Assembly: GCA_001704065.1 (NCBI GenBank)
Contig: LHBX01000043.1
Span: forward strand, 1 to 64,000
Origin: Pelagibacteraceae bacterium GOM-A1
GTDB taxonomy: Bacteria > Pseudomonadota > Alphaproteobacteria > Pelagibacterales > Pelagibacteraceae
Length of the DNA stretch: 64,000 nt
Direction of reading: 5' to 3'
Shown here: one piece after another, positions 24,834 through 33,703 of the stretch
Numbering within the stretch: position 1 is the first letter of the stretch
How the letters are laid out: each line of letters begins with the position of its first letter
Position numbers and translations under genes: made by a program
The notes under the pieces: model-generated
The model's database searches: none
What the model saw: the letters and a program-made list of their open reading frames with translations, nothing else
Told to the model about the DNA's origin: nothing

Positions 24834-25885
24834 TTTTTTTCTAAGTTAATAGCAGCTCCAACAGCTGGTATATTTTTTTTAAAGCCAAGATCTTTAATTA
24901 AAGAATCGTATCTACCACCTCTAATATTTAATTTCTCAGAATTTGATTTAATATCAATCTTAAATACCAAACCAGTATAATATTCGAGATGTCTTCCAAA
25001 AGAAGAATTAAATCTAACATTTAATTTATTAATTTTATTTTTAGTTATTGGAAAATAATCATTCTGAACTCTAAGATTAATTTTGTTTTTTTTAAAAAAT
25101 AAATTTAACTTTTTAGATGCTTGATTAATTGGACACTCAATTTTTAAGTACTCTTTTAAAATTTTTACGACATTACTCCCTTTTTTTGTTCTTCTTGGAT
25201 CTTTAATTTTTGTGTCAAATCTCAATAATATTTCTTCTATTGATCTTCCGGCAACTTCTTTTTTTTGGTTTCCATTTATCATCTTAGAATATTTTTTTTT
25301 GTCTATTTCAACAATTGTTGGATCAATGTCAGAGTTGGTCTCCAGTCGCTTTAGTAAATCATTAAAATATTTTTCTCTCCAAAAATGACGTTGTAATCTT
25401 AATTTCCATCTTGCCGGACAATCCAATTTATCTAATAAAAGCCTAAAAATTTCTATGTTACCTATTACTAAATTTCCACTATTATATTTAATTTTTGATA
25501 ATGCTTTTAGTGAAGTTTCTATTATTTTTTTATCATCTTTTTTTTCAGTAAAAGATCCCAATATTTCAAAACCAATTTGATTTCTGATAACAGAATCTTT
25601 TTTATTTAATCCTTTTCTAAATGCTTGACCACTATAGAAAATTTTTTCACTAGTTTTCTTATTATTATTTAAATATCTAACACAAGATGCAATTGTTAAA
25701 TCAGGTCTTAAACAAAGTTCATTTCCCAATTGATCATTGAAAGAAAATATAAATCTTTTGAAACTTTCTCCTGACCTTTCCAATATTAAATTCGTGTCAA
25801 TTACTGTATCAAGATCAATATATTTATATCCATTTGACTTAATAATTTTTAAAATATTCTCAGATAAGTTTTTTGATTTCATCAA
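24830..25885 (-). CDS. hisZ: ATP phosphoribosyltransferase regulatory subunit
   Basis: 351 residues, a paralogue of the HisRS catalytic core. Class II synthetase-like motifs appear as LCLRPDLT and a final GGRYDSLI. It forms an octamer with short HisG and carries histidine feedback control; it does not charge tRNA. It directly follows hisS (26-bp overlap), from which such genes are thought to have arisen. The short HisG nearby makes the HisZ call secure. Confidence 0.9.
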   Translation of the reverse strand: MMKSKNLSENILKIIKSNGYKYIDLDTVIDTNLILERSGESFKRFIFSFNDQLGNELCLRPDLTIASCVRYLNNNKKTSEKIFYSGQAFRKGLNKKDSVIRNQIGFEILGSFTEKKDDKKIIETSLKALSKIKYNSGNLVIGNIEIFRLLLDKLDCPARWKLRLQRHFWREKYFNDLLKRLETNSDIDPTIVEIDKKKYSKMINGNQKKEVAGRSIEEILLRFDTKIKDPRRTKKGSNVVKILKEYLKIECPINQASKKLNLFFKKNKINLRVQNDYFPITKNKINKLNVRFNSSFGRHLEYYTGLVFKIDIKSNSEKLNIRGGRYDSLIKDLGFKKNIPAVGAAINLEKK

Positions 25886-27290
25886 TCAGGTTCTCCTTGT
25901 CACAGGTAATTTGAGTATTTTCAGATTTTTTCCACTCTTCTCTAGATAAATTTTTTGATGTTTCATTTAAGTTTGAGTTTAATTTTTTTATAGTAATTTT
26001 ATTATTTTTAAATTCATCTTCCCCACAAAGAATTACCGCTGGTGCACTCCTTTTATCAGCATATTTTAATTGAGATTTCAAACCTGAATCTCCTAGATAA
26101 ATTTCGGATCTTATATTTTGATTTCTAAGTTGTGATAACAATTCATAATAATTAGAGAGATATTTTTTATCTAAAACACATATTATTATTGGTGAATAAT
26201 TTTTAACCTCGATTTTATTTAACTGAACTAATGCGTATAGCAAACGATCAAGACCTATGGAAACACCTGTTGCAGATAAGTCTACTTTTTTGAATCTTGA
26301 AACTAAAGAATTATATCTTCCACCTCCACCAACTGAGCCAAACTCCACCTCTTGGTTTTTTTGATTTTTGACTTTAAATGTTAAATTTGCCTCAAATATT
26401 GGGCCATCATAATATTCAAGTCCTCTAATAACTTCAGGAGAGAAAATTATTTGATCAAAATTAGATGAATAATTTATTCCATCTAATACTTTATTTAATT
26501 CATCAACACCATCTTCAACTAATTTGTTTGGTATGGCTGACTTAATTTCATCTAAAGATTTCATATTTATAAAACTAACTATTTCTTCTGCCTGATAATC
26601 AGATAGGTTTGCTCCAACAGTTTTATCACCAGATTTGTCTTCACGTCCTATTGTAAGCAATTGTTTAACACCATCAGTTCCAACTCTATCAAGTTTATCT
26701 ATGGCTCTCAAAACAGTAAGTTGCTGTTTGCTTTCTGAAATTTTTAAATTTTCAATAAGTCCTTGAATTAATTTTCTATTACTTAATTTGATTTGATATT
26801 GATTTTTTTCTAAACCACAGAAATTTAATGTGTCAGCTAAAAGATTGCACATCTCAGCATCTGCTAAAAGATTATTAGATCCAATAATGTCACAATCAGC
26901 TTGAGTAAACTCTCTAAATCTTCCGGGTCCAGGTTTCTCATTTCGCCATACATTACCAATTTGAAATCTTTTAAAAGGATTTGAGATATTTAAATAATTT
27001 TGAGACACATATCTTGCTAATGGTGCAGTTAAATCATAACGTAAAGATATCCAACTATCATTTTCTTCTTGGAAACCAAATACACCAGAACTTGGCCTAT
27101 CTTCATCTGGTAAAAATTTTCCTATATTTTCTGAGATTTCAAAACTAGGAGTTTCTAACTTAGAAAAACCAAACTTTAAAAAATTTTTTTCAATCTTAGC
27201 AATTAAATTTTCTTTTAATGCTAATTCGTTACCGTATCTATCAACAAAACCCGAGGGAGGATTAGCTGACAATTTTTTTTCTTTATTCAT
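25860..27290 (-). CDS. hisS: Histidine--tRNA ligase
   Basis: 476 residues from the ATG at 27290. An in-frame extension to 27356 is only the translated tRNA-His gene and was discarded. Class II motifs are present: SLRYDLTAPLARY (motif 2 region), FRQIGNVWRNE-type block reading FQIGNVWRNEKPG, the histidine-specific GLEYYDGPIFEA, and GGGGRYNSL (motif 3 region). A C-terminal anticodon-binding domain follows. It charges the tRNA-His encoded 4 bp upstream, which lacks G-1, so this should be the alphaproteobacterial type of HisRS that does not need it. Confidence 0.95.
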   Translation of the reverse strand: MNKEKKLSANPPSGFVDRYGNELALKENLIAKIEKNFLKFGFSKLETPSFEISENIGKFLPDEDRPSSGVFGFQEENDSWISLRYDLTAPLARYVSQNYLNISNPFKRFQIGNVWRNEKPGPGRFREFTQADCDIIGSNNLLADAEMCNLLADTLNFCGLEKNQYQIKLSNRKLIQGLIENLKISESKQQLTVLRAIDKLDRVGTDGVKQLLTIGREDKSGDKTVGANLSDYQAEEIVSFINMKSLDEIKSAIPNKLVEDGVDELNKVLDGINYSSNFDQIIFSPEVIRGLEYYDGPIFEANLTFKVKNQKNQEVEFGSVGGGGRYNSLVSRFKKVDLSATGVSIGLDRLLYALVQLNKIEVKNYSPIIICVLDKKYLSNYYELLSQLRNQNIRSEIYLGDSGLKSQLKYADKRSAPAVILCGEDEFKNNKITIKKLNSNLNETSKNLSREEWKKSENTQITCDKENLIDEIKKLI

Positions 27291-27294
27291 TTTT

Positions 27295-27371
27295 TGGTAC
27301 ACGGGGACAGATTCGAACTGTCGACCTTCGGTTCCACAAACCGCTGCTCTAACCAACTGAGCTACCCGTGC
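27295..27371 (-). tRNA. tRNA-His (GTG), no G-1, A73, CCA encoded
   Basis: A 77-nt cloverleaf. Acceptor GCACGGG pairs with CCCGTGT, the anticodon stem-loop is GCGGTTTGTGGAACCGA with GTG, and the T-loop is TTCGAAT. The base before position 1 is A, not G, and the discriminator is A73. Most bacterial tRNA-His have encoded G-1 opposite C73. Loss of G-1 with A73 is known from a group of Alphaproteobacteria. Confidence 0.95.
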
Positions 27372-27551
27372 TCCTTTTTATGTTTTATACTAAATGTGGA
27401 TAAAATAAAATTTATAAATAATTAAATAGCTAGCTTGCAGCCAGCATGAAAATGATGTCTGTGTGTTTCTTTTTTTATAGTAAATATTTTAGTCATTACT
27501 GTGTTAGTAGCATTTTTATTTTGAATTACAAGTAAGAAAGGACTTTGTGCA

Positions 27552-27584
27552 GGAATAGGAATATATTTTAATATATCCTATCCC
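27552..27584 (-). terminator. Imperfect hairpin downstream of cspA
   Basis: On the minus strand GGGATAGGATATAT faces ATATATTCCTATTCC, with one or two bulges and a short AT loop. It begins 32 nt after the cspA stop. No clean T-tract follows, so it may be an mRNA-stabilising hairpin rather than a terminator. The rest of the 27372-27615 gap shows no gene. Confidence 0.4.
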
Positions 27585-27615
27585 TATACAAATATTTTTG
27601 ATGAATTAAATTTTA

Positions 27616-27828
27616 TTAACCTAATTTTTTCAAATTTACAGCGCTCGGACCTTTTTCGCCGTCTTGAATTTCGAATTCTATAGCATCGTTTTCATTCAAA
27701 AATCTTAGTCCGGCTTCTCTAACCGCACTCGCATGAACGAAACAATCTTTTTCTCCGTCTTCTCTTTCAATAAAACCGTAGCCCTTCTTTCCATTGAACC
27801 ACTTTACTTTGCCTTTTAATGTACTCAT
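27616..27828 (-). CDS. cspA: Cold shock-domain protein
   Basis: 70 residues. RNA-binding motifs RNP1 (KGYGFI) and RNP2 (CFVHASA) are intact in a single OB fold. It binds single-stranded RNA/DNA and acts as an RNA chaperone. It is surrounded by non-coding leader and trailer sequence in an otherwise gapless region, which suggests a separately regulated monocistronic mRNA. The symbol marks the family, not a proven cold response. Confidence 0.93.
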   Translation of the reverse strand: MSTLKGKVKWFNGKKGYGFIEREDGEKDCFVHASAVREAGLRFLNENDAIEFEIQDGEKGPSAVNLKKLG

Positions 27829-27943
27829 ACTTTAGTTACTCTTTCTTTGTTATTATATAATTAGCTATAAATAGCTGAAGGATAGGTATTAGATTTTAAT
27901 TTTGAATGCAAGCATAATGATGGATATTAATACCACATGTGTA

Positions 27944-28019
27944 TGGTGGCTTCGGCGGGACTCGAACCAGCGACACAAGCCTTTTCAGGGCTCTGCTCTA
28001 CCAACTGAGCTACGAAGCC
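27944..28019 (-). tRNA. tRNA-Phe (GAA)
   Basis: 76 nt with encoded CCA. Acceptor GGCTTCG pairs with CGAAGCC; anticodon loop CTGAAAA gives GAA. The T-arm GCTGG-TTCGAGT-CCCGC has one T:C mismatch in the middle of the stem. All other stems pair well. Confidence 0.95.
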
Positions 28020-28022
28020 ATT

Positions 28023-28238
28023 TTAAGATCTAAAAATTATACGACCTTTTGAAAGATCATATTGAGAAACTTCTAACTTTACTCTATCACCTTGTAAAAC
28101 ACGAATACGATTTTTTCTTAATTTTCCTGCAGTGTGAGCGGTAATGTTGTGACCATTATCAAGCTTAACTCTAAACATTGCATTAGGAAGAAGATCAGTT
28201 ACTACACCTTCAAACTCCAACGTATCTTGTTTACCCAA
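28023..28238 (-). CDS. infA: Translation initiation factor IF-1
   Basis: 71 residues, the full length of IF-1, an S1/OB-fold protein that occupies the ribosomal A site during initiation. Conserved blocks are [40 protein letters not shown] and the end RIIFRS. It sits 4 bp after the hisD start side of the same minus-strand run and 3 bp before tRNA-Phe. Confidence 0.97.
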   Translation of the reverse strand: MGKQDTLEFEGVVTDLLPNAMFRVKLDNGHNITAHTAGKLRKNRIRVLQGDRVKLEVSQYDLSKGRIIFRS

Positions 28239-28242
28239 ATTA

Positions 28243-29505
28243 TTATCTCCTTATTCTTGATCTTATACTTAAAGCATGTCCATATAATTCTTCATACTCA
28301 GCGAGATATGTAGCGGATTCTCCTATTTTCTCAACACCTTTTTTAGATAGAGTTATATAGCTAATTTTTTTATAAAATTCGTTTACGTTCAATCCTGATG
28401 CAAACTTTGCTGAACCAAAAGTTGGTAAGACATGATTTGTACCAGCATTATAGTCCGTGACTGCCATAGGAGAATATTTACCAATACAGACACTTCCTAC
28501 ATTAGTAATCTTATGAATTATATTGTTTGGTTTTAAAATATTAATTTCTAAATGTTCTGGAGCTATTTCATTTATGGAATTAATTATATCTGAATTTTTT
28601 TTTGCAAAAATTACTAAACCATTATTTTTTAAACTTTTTAAAGCTATTGATCTTCTTGGTATTTTTTTTATTTTTTCTTTAATTCTTTTTTGAAATTCTT
28701 TTATTAATTTTAAATTCTTTGAAATAAGAATACACTGTGAATTTTCATCATGCTCTGCTTGACCTATCATTGATGTGAGTACATCTTCTATTCTGGTTTT
28801 ATTATCTGCTAGAATTGTTATTTCTGAAGGACCAGCTACCATAGACTCTATACCAACCTGGCCGAATAATTCTTTTTTAGCTGCAGCAACGAAAATATTT
28901 CCAGGTCCAACAATTTTATTAACTTTTTGAATATAGGCTAAACTTGCAATAGCCTGTGCACCGCCCATTGAATATATTTCATTAATTCCAACTTTCTGAG
29001 CAGCATATAAAACAGCAGGATTTAATTTTCCATTGAGTTTGGGGTTGGCCAAAACAATTCTTTTAACACCAGCAATCCTGGCAGGTATAGAATTCATAAG
29101 CAATGTTGAGGGTAAATTTGCAGGAACATAAATTCCTACTGACTGTAATGGAACATATTTATAAGCTAGCTTATTGTTATATTTATCTTTATAAAAAATA
29201 TTTTCTTTTTGCTGTTTTTTATGAAAATTAAAAATTCTATTATATGCTAAATCAATTGATTGTTTTATTTTTTTATCTAAAGATTTAATTGAATTCTTTA
29301 GCTCATCATCTCTAATTTTTATCGAATTGTTATTGCTAAATTTTTTTTCGTATTTCAATAATGCTTTATTCTTGTTTACTTTCACGTCTTTTAGAATTCT
29401 TTTTACTATAGTTGTATCAATATTTTTTCCAGATCTCCTTAAATCCAAAAAGTTTATTAATTTTGTTTGATAATTTTTGCTTTTAGCATCTAAAAACTTA
29501 ATCAT
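28243..29505 (-). CDS. hisD: Histidinol dehydrogenase
   Basis: 420 residues. It oxidises histidinol to histidine in two NAD-dependent steps and uses one zinc ion. Motifs include [26 protein letters not shown], the [10 protein letters not shown] zinc-ligand segment, EHLEI and [13 protein letters not shown]. It overlaps the DUF2948 gene upstream by 8 bp. The murA-DUF2948-hisD order is characteristic of Alphaproteobacteria. It lies apart from the hisG/Z/S group. Confidence 0.96.
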   Translation of the reverse strand: MIKFLDAKSKNYQTKLINFLDLRRSGKNIDTTIVKRILKDVKVNKNKALLKYEKKFSNNNSIKIRDDELKNSIKSLDKKIKQSIDLAYNRIFNFHKKQQKENIFYKDKYNNKLAYKYVPLQSVGIYVPANLPSTLLMNSIPARIAGVKRIVLANPKLNGKLNPAVLYAAQKVGINEIYSMGGAQAIASLAYIQKVNKIVGPGNIFVAAAKKELFGQVGIESMVAGPSEITILADNKTRIEDVLTSMIGQAEHDENSQCILISKNLKLIKEFQKRIKEKIKKIPRRSIALKSLKNNGLVIFAKKNSDIINSINEIAPEHLEINILKPNNIIHKITNVGSVCIGKYSPMAVTDYNAGTNHVLPTFGSAKFASGLNVNEFYKKISYITLSKKGVEKIGESATYLAEYEELYGHALSIRSRIRR

Positions 29506-29890
29506 TTTTAATTTTTTGATCCTCCAATGTTACATCAATAACTTCTGTGGAAAGTGTTATAATTCCATTTTTTGAAAATAACAGAACTATTTCGAAATTT
29601 TCTTTTTTTTTAAAAATATCAATTGCAAGTAACTCTAAAATTAAATCTGCATTGGACTGGTTAATGTTTTTAGACTTCGAACTTTCAATAAATTCAAATT
29701 TTACAACACTATTAATAGGTTTACCACTATCTGCATCTTTATCAGTTCTTGTAACAGAAAGTAAAAATATTTTCGTTGAAGGCAAATATTTTATATCAGA
29801 AATTTTGACTTTAGAATCTGCACATATTGCTGATATAATTCGTAGGTCATCTGGAGATTGAGCAATTACTTTCTTTAAAAAATTATTCAC
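29498..29890 (-). CDS. DUF2948 family protein
   Basis: 130 residues. The N-terminal SPDDLRIISAICADSKVKI followed by DIKYLPSTKIFLLSVTR matches the DUF2948 pattern (Asp-Leu, two short beta-strand blocks, YLP). The function of this alphaproteobacterial family is not known. Its place between murA and hisD is the normal one. It shares one base with the murA stop and overlaps hisD by 8 bp. Confidence 0.75.
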   Translation of the reverse strand: MNNFLKKVIAQSPDDLRIISAICADSKVKISDIKYLPSTKIFLLSVTRTDKDADSGKPINSVVKFEFIESSKSKNINQSNADLILELLAIDIFKKKENFEIVLLFSKNGIITLSTEVIDVTLEDQKIKND

Positions 29891-31152
29891 TAAGATATTC
29901 TTTTAATTTTAACCCCAATTTTTTTTAATTTATTTTCAATTTTCTCATAACCTCGATCTAAATGATAAACTCTATTTATAATAGATGTTCCTTTCGAAAT
30001 AAAAGCTGCTAAAACCAAAGCTACTGATGCCCTTAAATCACTAGACATTAACTCAGCTCCCTCTAGATTATTAGTTCCTTCAATAATTGCCTTGTTTCCT
30101 TTAATATTTATTTTTGCACCTAATCTTTTTAATTCTGGAACATGCATAAATCTGTTTTCAAATATATTTTCTTCAATTGTGCTTTTTCCATTTGCTCTAG
30201 TTAATAATACCATAATTTGAGCCTGCAAATCGGTGGGGAAGTTTGGATATTCTCCAGTTTTTAAAAAATCTAAACTTCTAATTTTTTTTGGTCCCATAAT
30301 TTGAATCGTATTTTTTGTGGTTTTAATCTTTGCGCCAATTTTTTTAAGTAAATTTATCTCTGTATTAATAACTTTTGGCTCAAAGTTTTTAATTTTTAAG
30401 TTCCCGCCATTTAAACATGCAGCAACACAAAAAGTGCCTGCTTCAATTCTATCATTCATGATTGAGTAAGTTATGCTTTTTAAAGTTTTAACACCCTCTA
30501 TTTTTAAAGTTCTTTTACCGATCCATTTAATCTTAGCACCAGCTGTTTTTAAAAAATTTACCAGATCCTTGATCTCAGGTTCTATAGCACAATTCTTTAT
30601 TGTTGTTATTCCTTTTGCAAGACAAGCAGCAAGAATTAAATTTTCAGTAGCTCCAACAGATATTTTTGAAAATCTTATTTCTGATCCAACTAATCCCTCT
30701 TGAGCTTTCGCATTAACATATCCTTTTTGAATTTGAATTTTAGCACCTAACTTTGATATAGCTTTTAAATGTATATCTATTGGTCTTACTCCTATACTGC
30801 AACCACCTGGACTACTTACTTTTGCTTTTTTATTTTTTGCCAACAAAGGGCCAAGAACTAAAATTCCTGCTCTCATTGTTTTAACGAGAGAATAAGGCGC
30901 AAAAAATTTATTTTTTTTCCCTTTTGAAATTGTCGCGATTTTTTTATTATTTTTAAAGCTAATTTTCTTTCCTAACGATTTTAATAAATTTAGCATTGTA
31001 TCTATATCTTTAACTCGTGGAAGATTTTTGATTGTTACATTTTTGTCAAAAAGTAAAGTTGCAGCGAGTATTGGTAGAGCAGCATTTTTACTGCCAGAAA
31101 TTATTACTTCTCCTCTGATCTTGGAGGGACCATTTATTTTAAATTTGTCCAT
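29890..31152 (-). CDS. murA: UDP-N-acetylglucosamine 1-carboxyvinyltransferase
   Basis: 420 residues, EPT fold. It performs the first committed step of peptidoglycan synthesis. The catalytic cysteine is in SSPGGCSIGVRPIDIH, and the N-terminal SGSKNAALPILAA and late FENRFMHVPEL blocks are typical. Cys in the loop means fosfomycin sensitivity is expected. It starts 1 bp after the dcd stop. Confidence 0.96.
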   Translation of the reverse strand: MDKFKINGPSKIRGEVIISGSKNAALPILAATLLFDKNVTIKNLPRVKDIDTMLNLLKSLGKKISFKNNKKIATISKGKKNKFFAPYSLVKTMRAGILVLGPLLAKNKKAKVSSPGGCSIGVRPIDIHLKAISKLGAKIQIQKGYVNAKAQEGLVGSEIRFSKISVGATENLILAACLAKGITTIKNCAIEPEIKDLVNFLKTAGAKIKWIGKRTLKIEGVKTLKSITYSIMNDRIEAGTFCVAACLNGGNLKIKNFEPKVINTEINLLKKIGAKIKTTKNTIQIMGPKKIRSLDFLKTGEYPNFPTDLQAQIMVLLTRANGKSTIEENIFENRFMHVPELKRLGAKINIKGNKAIIEGTNNLEGAELMSSDLRASVALVLAAFISKGTSIINRVYHLDRGYEKIENKLKKIGVKIKRIS

Positions 31153-31153
31153 T

Positions 31154-31708
31154 TTAAATTTTGGGAAGCGTTACCCCTTTTTGGCCCATATATTTTCCAT
31201 TTCTGTCAGCATATGAAACTTCGGGTTTCTCATTCCCTTTTAAAAATATAAATTGAGCCACACCCTCATTTGCATATATTTTGGCTGGTAATGGAGTTGT
31301 GTTAGAAAATTCAAGAGTCACATGTCCTTCCCAACCTGGTTCCAAGGGTGTTACATTAACAATTATTCCACATCTTGCATAAGTGGACTTACCTAAACAA
31401 ATAACCAAGATATCGCTAGGAATTTTAAAATATTCGACTGTTCTTGCTAAAACAAACGAGTTTGGTGGAATAATACATTCATCAGATTCTTTTGTTACAA
31501 AATTTGTTGGTTTAAAATTTTTTGGATCTACAATTTCAGAGTTAACATTAGTAAATATTTTAAACTCATTAGATACTCTCGCATCGTACCCGTATGAAGA
31601 AACGCCAAATGAAATTTTTCCCTCCCTTATTTGTTTATCTTCAAATGGTGAAATCATTGCTTGTTCTTTTGCCATTTTGATTATCCACTTGTCTGATTGC
31701 ACTGACAT
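31154..31708 (-). CDS. dcd: dCTP deaminase
   Basis: 184 residues. It deaminates dCTP to dUTP, supplying dTMP synthesis. The core motif [27 protein letters not shown] holds the catalytic glutamate, and the N-terminal [12 protein letters not shown] is conserved. This length fits the monofunctional proteobacterial enzyme. It lies in a minus-strand operon behind two small genes and ahead of murA. Confidence 0.95.
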   Translation of the reverse strand: MSVQSDKWIIKMAKEQAMISPFEDKQIREGKISFGVSSYGYDARVSNEFKIFTNVNSEIVDPKNFKPTNFVTKESDECIIPPNSFVLARTVEYFKIPSDILVICLGKSTYARCGIIVNVTPLEPGWEGHVTLEFSNTTPLPAKIYANEGVAQFIFLKGNEKPEVSYADRNGKYMGQKGVTLPKI

Positions 31709-31712
31709 TTAT

Positions 31713-31811
31713 TTATTTTTTTTTATTTTTTCTTTGAAAAATTTTTCTTTTTCTTAAGTTTTTACGCAAAGCTTGTTCTAGTTTAGCTTTTTTATCCTTC
31801 TTCCTGTCCAT
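31713..31811 (-). CDS. Small basic conserved protein (32 aa)
   Basis: ATG at 31811, TAA at 31713-31715. The product contains KLEQALRKNLRKRK, which resembles the short alphaproteobacterial proteins with an ALRxNLxRRK core. It fits exactly between its neighbours, with 5 nt to the upstream gene and 4 nt to dcd. Function unknown; the strong basic charge suggests RNA or ribosome contact. Confidence 0.6.
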   Translation of the reverse strand: MDRKKDKKAKLEQALRKNLRKRKIFQRKNKKK

Positions 31812-31816
31812 CTTGA

Positions 31817-32014
31817 TTACTTTTTGTCTGGATTGGTAAGGTGATCCAAAGTTATTATTTGATCGATTGGTATTGTTTTATCCTCTGGCTTTTTGGGGTC
31901 ACCTTGTTTAGCTATTTTTTTTGCTCTTTTTTCAGCAAGCTTTTTTTCTCTTTTAGCCTGCTTCTCCATAGCCTTAGCTCCTCTTGTGGATTTATAATCG
32001 TAGTGAATTCCCAT
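31817..32014 (-). CDS. Small Lys/Ala-rich hypothetical protein
   Basis: 65 residues from the ATG at 32014; a TTG at 32026 is in frame but less likely. The opening GIHYDYKSTRGAKAMEKQAKR is followed by a basic helix (KLAEKRAKKIAKQ) and a C-terminal segment DQIITLDHLTNPDK. No known domain. First gene of the minus-strand unit that continues to infA. Confidence 0.6.
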   Translation of the reverse strand: MGIHYDYKSTRGAKAMEKQAKREKKLAEKRAKKIAKQGDPKKPEDKTIPIDQIITLDHLTNPDKK

Positions 32015-32068
32015 ATCATTTACCAAAGTTAGATATAACTGATTTTATTAAAAAATTAAGGCAATTAT

Positions 32069-32097
32069 TTGAAAAAAACAATTTTATACACTAATTA
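32069..32097 (+). promoter_or_regulatory. Possible promoter of tRNA-Thr
   Basis: TTGAAA at 32069-32074, a 17-bp spacer and TAATTA at 32092-32097 lie 13 nt before the tRNA. A weak -10 in AT-rich DNA; position is the main support. Confidence 0.35.
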
Positions 32098-32109
32098 TAT
32101 TTAAAAAAT

Positions 32110-32183
32110 GCCCTCATAGTTAAATGGTATAACACATCCATGGTAAGGATGAGTTTCCAGTTCAATTCTGGGTGAGGGCACCA
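32110..32183 (+). tRNA. tRNA-Thr (GGT)
   Basis: 74 nt with encoded CCA. Acceptor GCCCTCA pairs with TGAGGGC; anticodon stem CATCC/GGATG encloses ATGGTAA, anticodon GGT. T-arm TCCAG-TTCAATT-CTGGG closes with one wobble. It is the only plus-strand RNA gene here, convergent with the VTT-domain gene. Confidence 0.95.
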
Positions 32184-32184
32184 G

Positions 32185-32901
32185 TTATTTATAGAATTTT
32201 TTTCTGATTATAAATCCGACTAAAACCAGGATTATCATACCAATTACTGGTACAAAAATATCTGGAGTTAAAATTATATCAAATACGCTTGGAAGTTCTT
32301 GATTGTTTTCAATTACTTTATTTAGACCTGCGCCAAGAGAGACTCCAACAAATAACTGGGGTGTCATTCCAATAACAGATCCGAAAAAGAAATTGCTAAT
32401 CTTAACATTAAATAATGTTGGCAAAATGTTTGAAATAAAAAAAGGTATTCCACCAACAAATCTATATATCAGAAAAAAAGTAAATTCATTTTTTTTAAAT
32501 TTTTCAGTAAGATTAGAAAACTTTGATGAAAATTTTTTTTTAATTAAATCTTTGAAAAAATAATTTGCACAAATATATAAAAGTGTTGCACCAATAGATA
32601 AACCAAATACTATAAGGATTGTCCCTATCCATTTTCCAAAAACAAATCCTCCAACTAAAAAAACTGGAGAACCAAATCCTAAAAGCAATACCCAAATAAT
32701 CACTCCAATAAAAAATAATAAGCTAGCAATTAAAAGATTGGAATTTTTGATATCATTAAGTTTATCTCTATTATTTTTTATTAGTTCAAAACTTGAAAAG
32801 TCATCGAACGAGAAATAGCTAAAAAAAAGCAACAAAAAGCCAGTAACTATGGAAAGATATACAATACCGAGAATTATTTTTAATTTATTTTCATTTTCCA
32901 T
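32185..32901 (-). CDS. TVP38/TMEM64 (VTT-domain) membrane protein
   Basis: 238 residues with about six membrane segments. The VTT/SNARE-associated domain is marked by GSPVFLVGGFVFGKWIG and by YRFVGGIPFFISNILPTLF, where Arg-Phe and the Pro/Asn turn form the re-entrant loops. DedA/TMEM64-type proteins move lipids between membrane leaflets or affect membrane-potential-dependent transport. The exact substrate is open. It is divergent from rpmH across 84 nt. Confidence 0.85.
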   Translation of the reverse strand: MENENKLKIILGIVYLSIVTGFLLLFFSYFSFDDFSSFELIKNNRDKLNDIKNSNLLIASLLFFIGVIIWVLLLGFGSPVFLVGGFVFGKWIGTILIVFGLSIGATLLYICANYFFKDLIKKKFSSKFSNLTEKFKKNEFTFFLIYRFVGGIPFFISNILPTLFNVKISNFFFGSVIGMTPQLFVGVSLGAGLNKVIENNQELPSVFDIILTPDIFVPVIGMIILVLVGFIIRKKFYK

Positions 32902-32985
32902 TTTGTTCTAATTTATTAAAAATCGCTGTACTTATATACATTTAATTGTATAACTACCGAAATTTAACAAAAAAGAAGCCTTAAT

Positions 32986-33120
32986 ATGAAACGTACATAT
33001 CAACCTAGTAAAAAAGTGAGAAAAAGAAGGCATGGTTTTAGGTCTAAAATGAAGACTAAAGGTGGAAGAAAACTAATTAGAAGAAGAAGAAGCAAGGGTA
33101 GAAAAAAACTCACTGTTTAA
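32986..33120 (+). CDS. rpmH: 50S ribosomal protein L34
   Basis: 44 residues beginning MKRTYQPSK with [11 protein letters not shown], the L34 signature. Start at 32986, TAA at 33118-33120, sharing one base with the rnpA ATG. The rpmH-rnpA-yidD-yidC cluster is nearly universal in bacteria. The 84-nt region before it must hold its promoter. Confidence 0.97.
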   Translation: MKRTYQPSKKVRKRRHGFRSKMKTKGGRKLIRRRRSKGRKKLTV

Positions 33121-33461
33121 TGCAGGTTAAATTAAAAAGTTTATCCAAAAATGAAGATTTTAAATTTGTTTTAAATGGTAAAAAAATTTCAAATAAATAC
33201 TCAACAATTTTTTACAGGAGATTAAAAAATAAAAGTAATAGATATTTTAATATAAGTTTTATTACAAAAAAAAAGATTGGTACAGCTGTTATAAGAAATA
33301 AAATTAAAAGAAGATTAAGAAATATGATGAATGAAGCTCTAAAAAAAATTAAAATTAATCTTAATTATAGTTATTTATTAATTGCTAGAAAATCTGTTTT
33401 AGAAGATGAGTACAATTTTATCAAAATAAAACTTTTTAGTGAGTTAAAAAAAATTAGATAG
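33120..33461 (+). CDS. rnpA: Ribonuclease P protein component
   Basis: 113 residues. The RNA-contacting signature GTAVIRNKIKRRLRNMMNE is intact. It helps the catalytic RNase P RNA cut tRNA leaders. That RNA gene (rnpB) is not in this window. TAATG overlap with rpmH, 2 nt before yidD. Confidence 0.94.
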   Translation: MQVKLKSLSKNEDFKFVLNGKKISNKYSTIFYRRLKNKSNRYFNISFITKKKIGTAVIRNKIKRRLRNMMNEALKKIKINLNYSYLLIARKSVLEDEYNFIKIKLFSELKKIR

Positions 33462-33463
33462 TT

Positions 33464-33703
33464 ATGATTAAAAAGGGATTAATATATTTAATAAAATTTT
33501 ATAAATATTTCATTTCACCAGTTTTGGGTAATAATTGCAGATATCTTCCAACTTGTTCAGAGTATTTTATTGATAGTTTAAATGAACATGGTGTTTTGAA
33601 AGGTTGTTATAAAGGTATCAAAAGAATTTTATCTTGTCATCCTATAAAATTATTGGGAGGAGGACATGGGTATGACCCGGTAAAAAAGAAGAATATTAAA
33701 TAA
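33464..33703 (+). CDS. yidD: Membrane protein insertion efficiency factor
   Basis: 79 residues. The Cys-rich core CRYLPTCSEY and the later GCYKGIKRILSCHP and GGHGYDPV blocks are the YidD signature. It is a small membrane-associated helper of YidC, whose ATG shares one base with this stop. Confidence 0.94.
   Translation: MIKKGLIYLIKFYKYFISPVLGNNCRYLPTCSEYFIDSLNEHGVLKGCYKGIKRILSCHPIKLLGGGHGYDPVKKKNIK

Noticed and set aside
27291-27356. 22-residue in-frame N-terminal extension of HisRS
   Set aside because: It is the translation of the tRNA-His gene. The ATG at 27290 gives a normal HisRS N-terminus.
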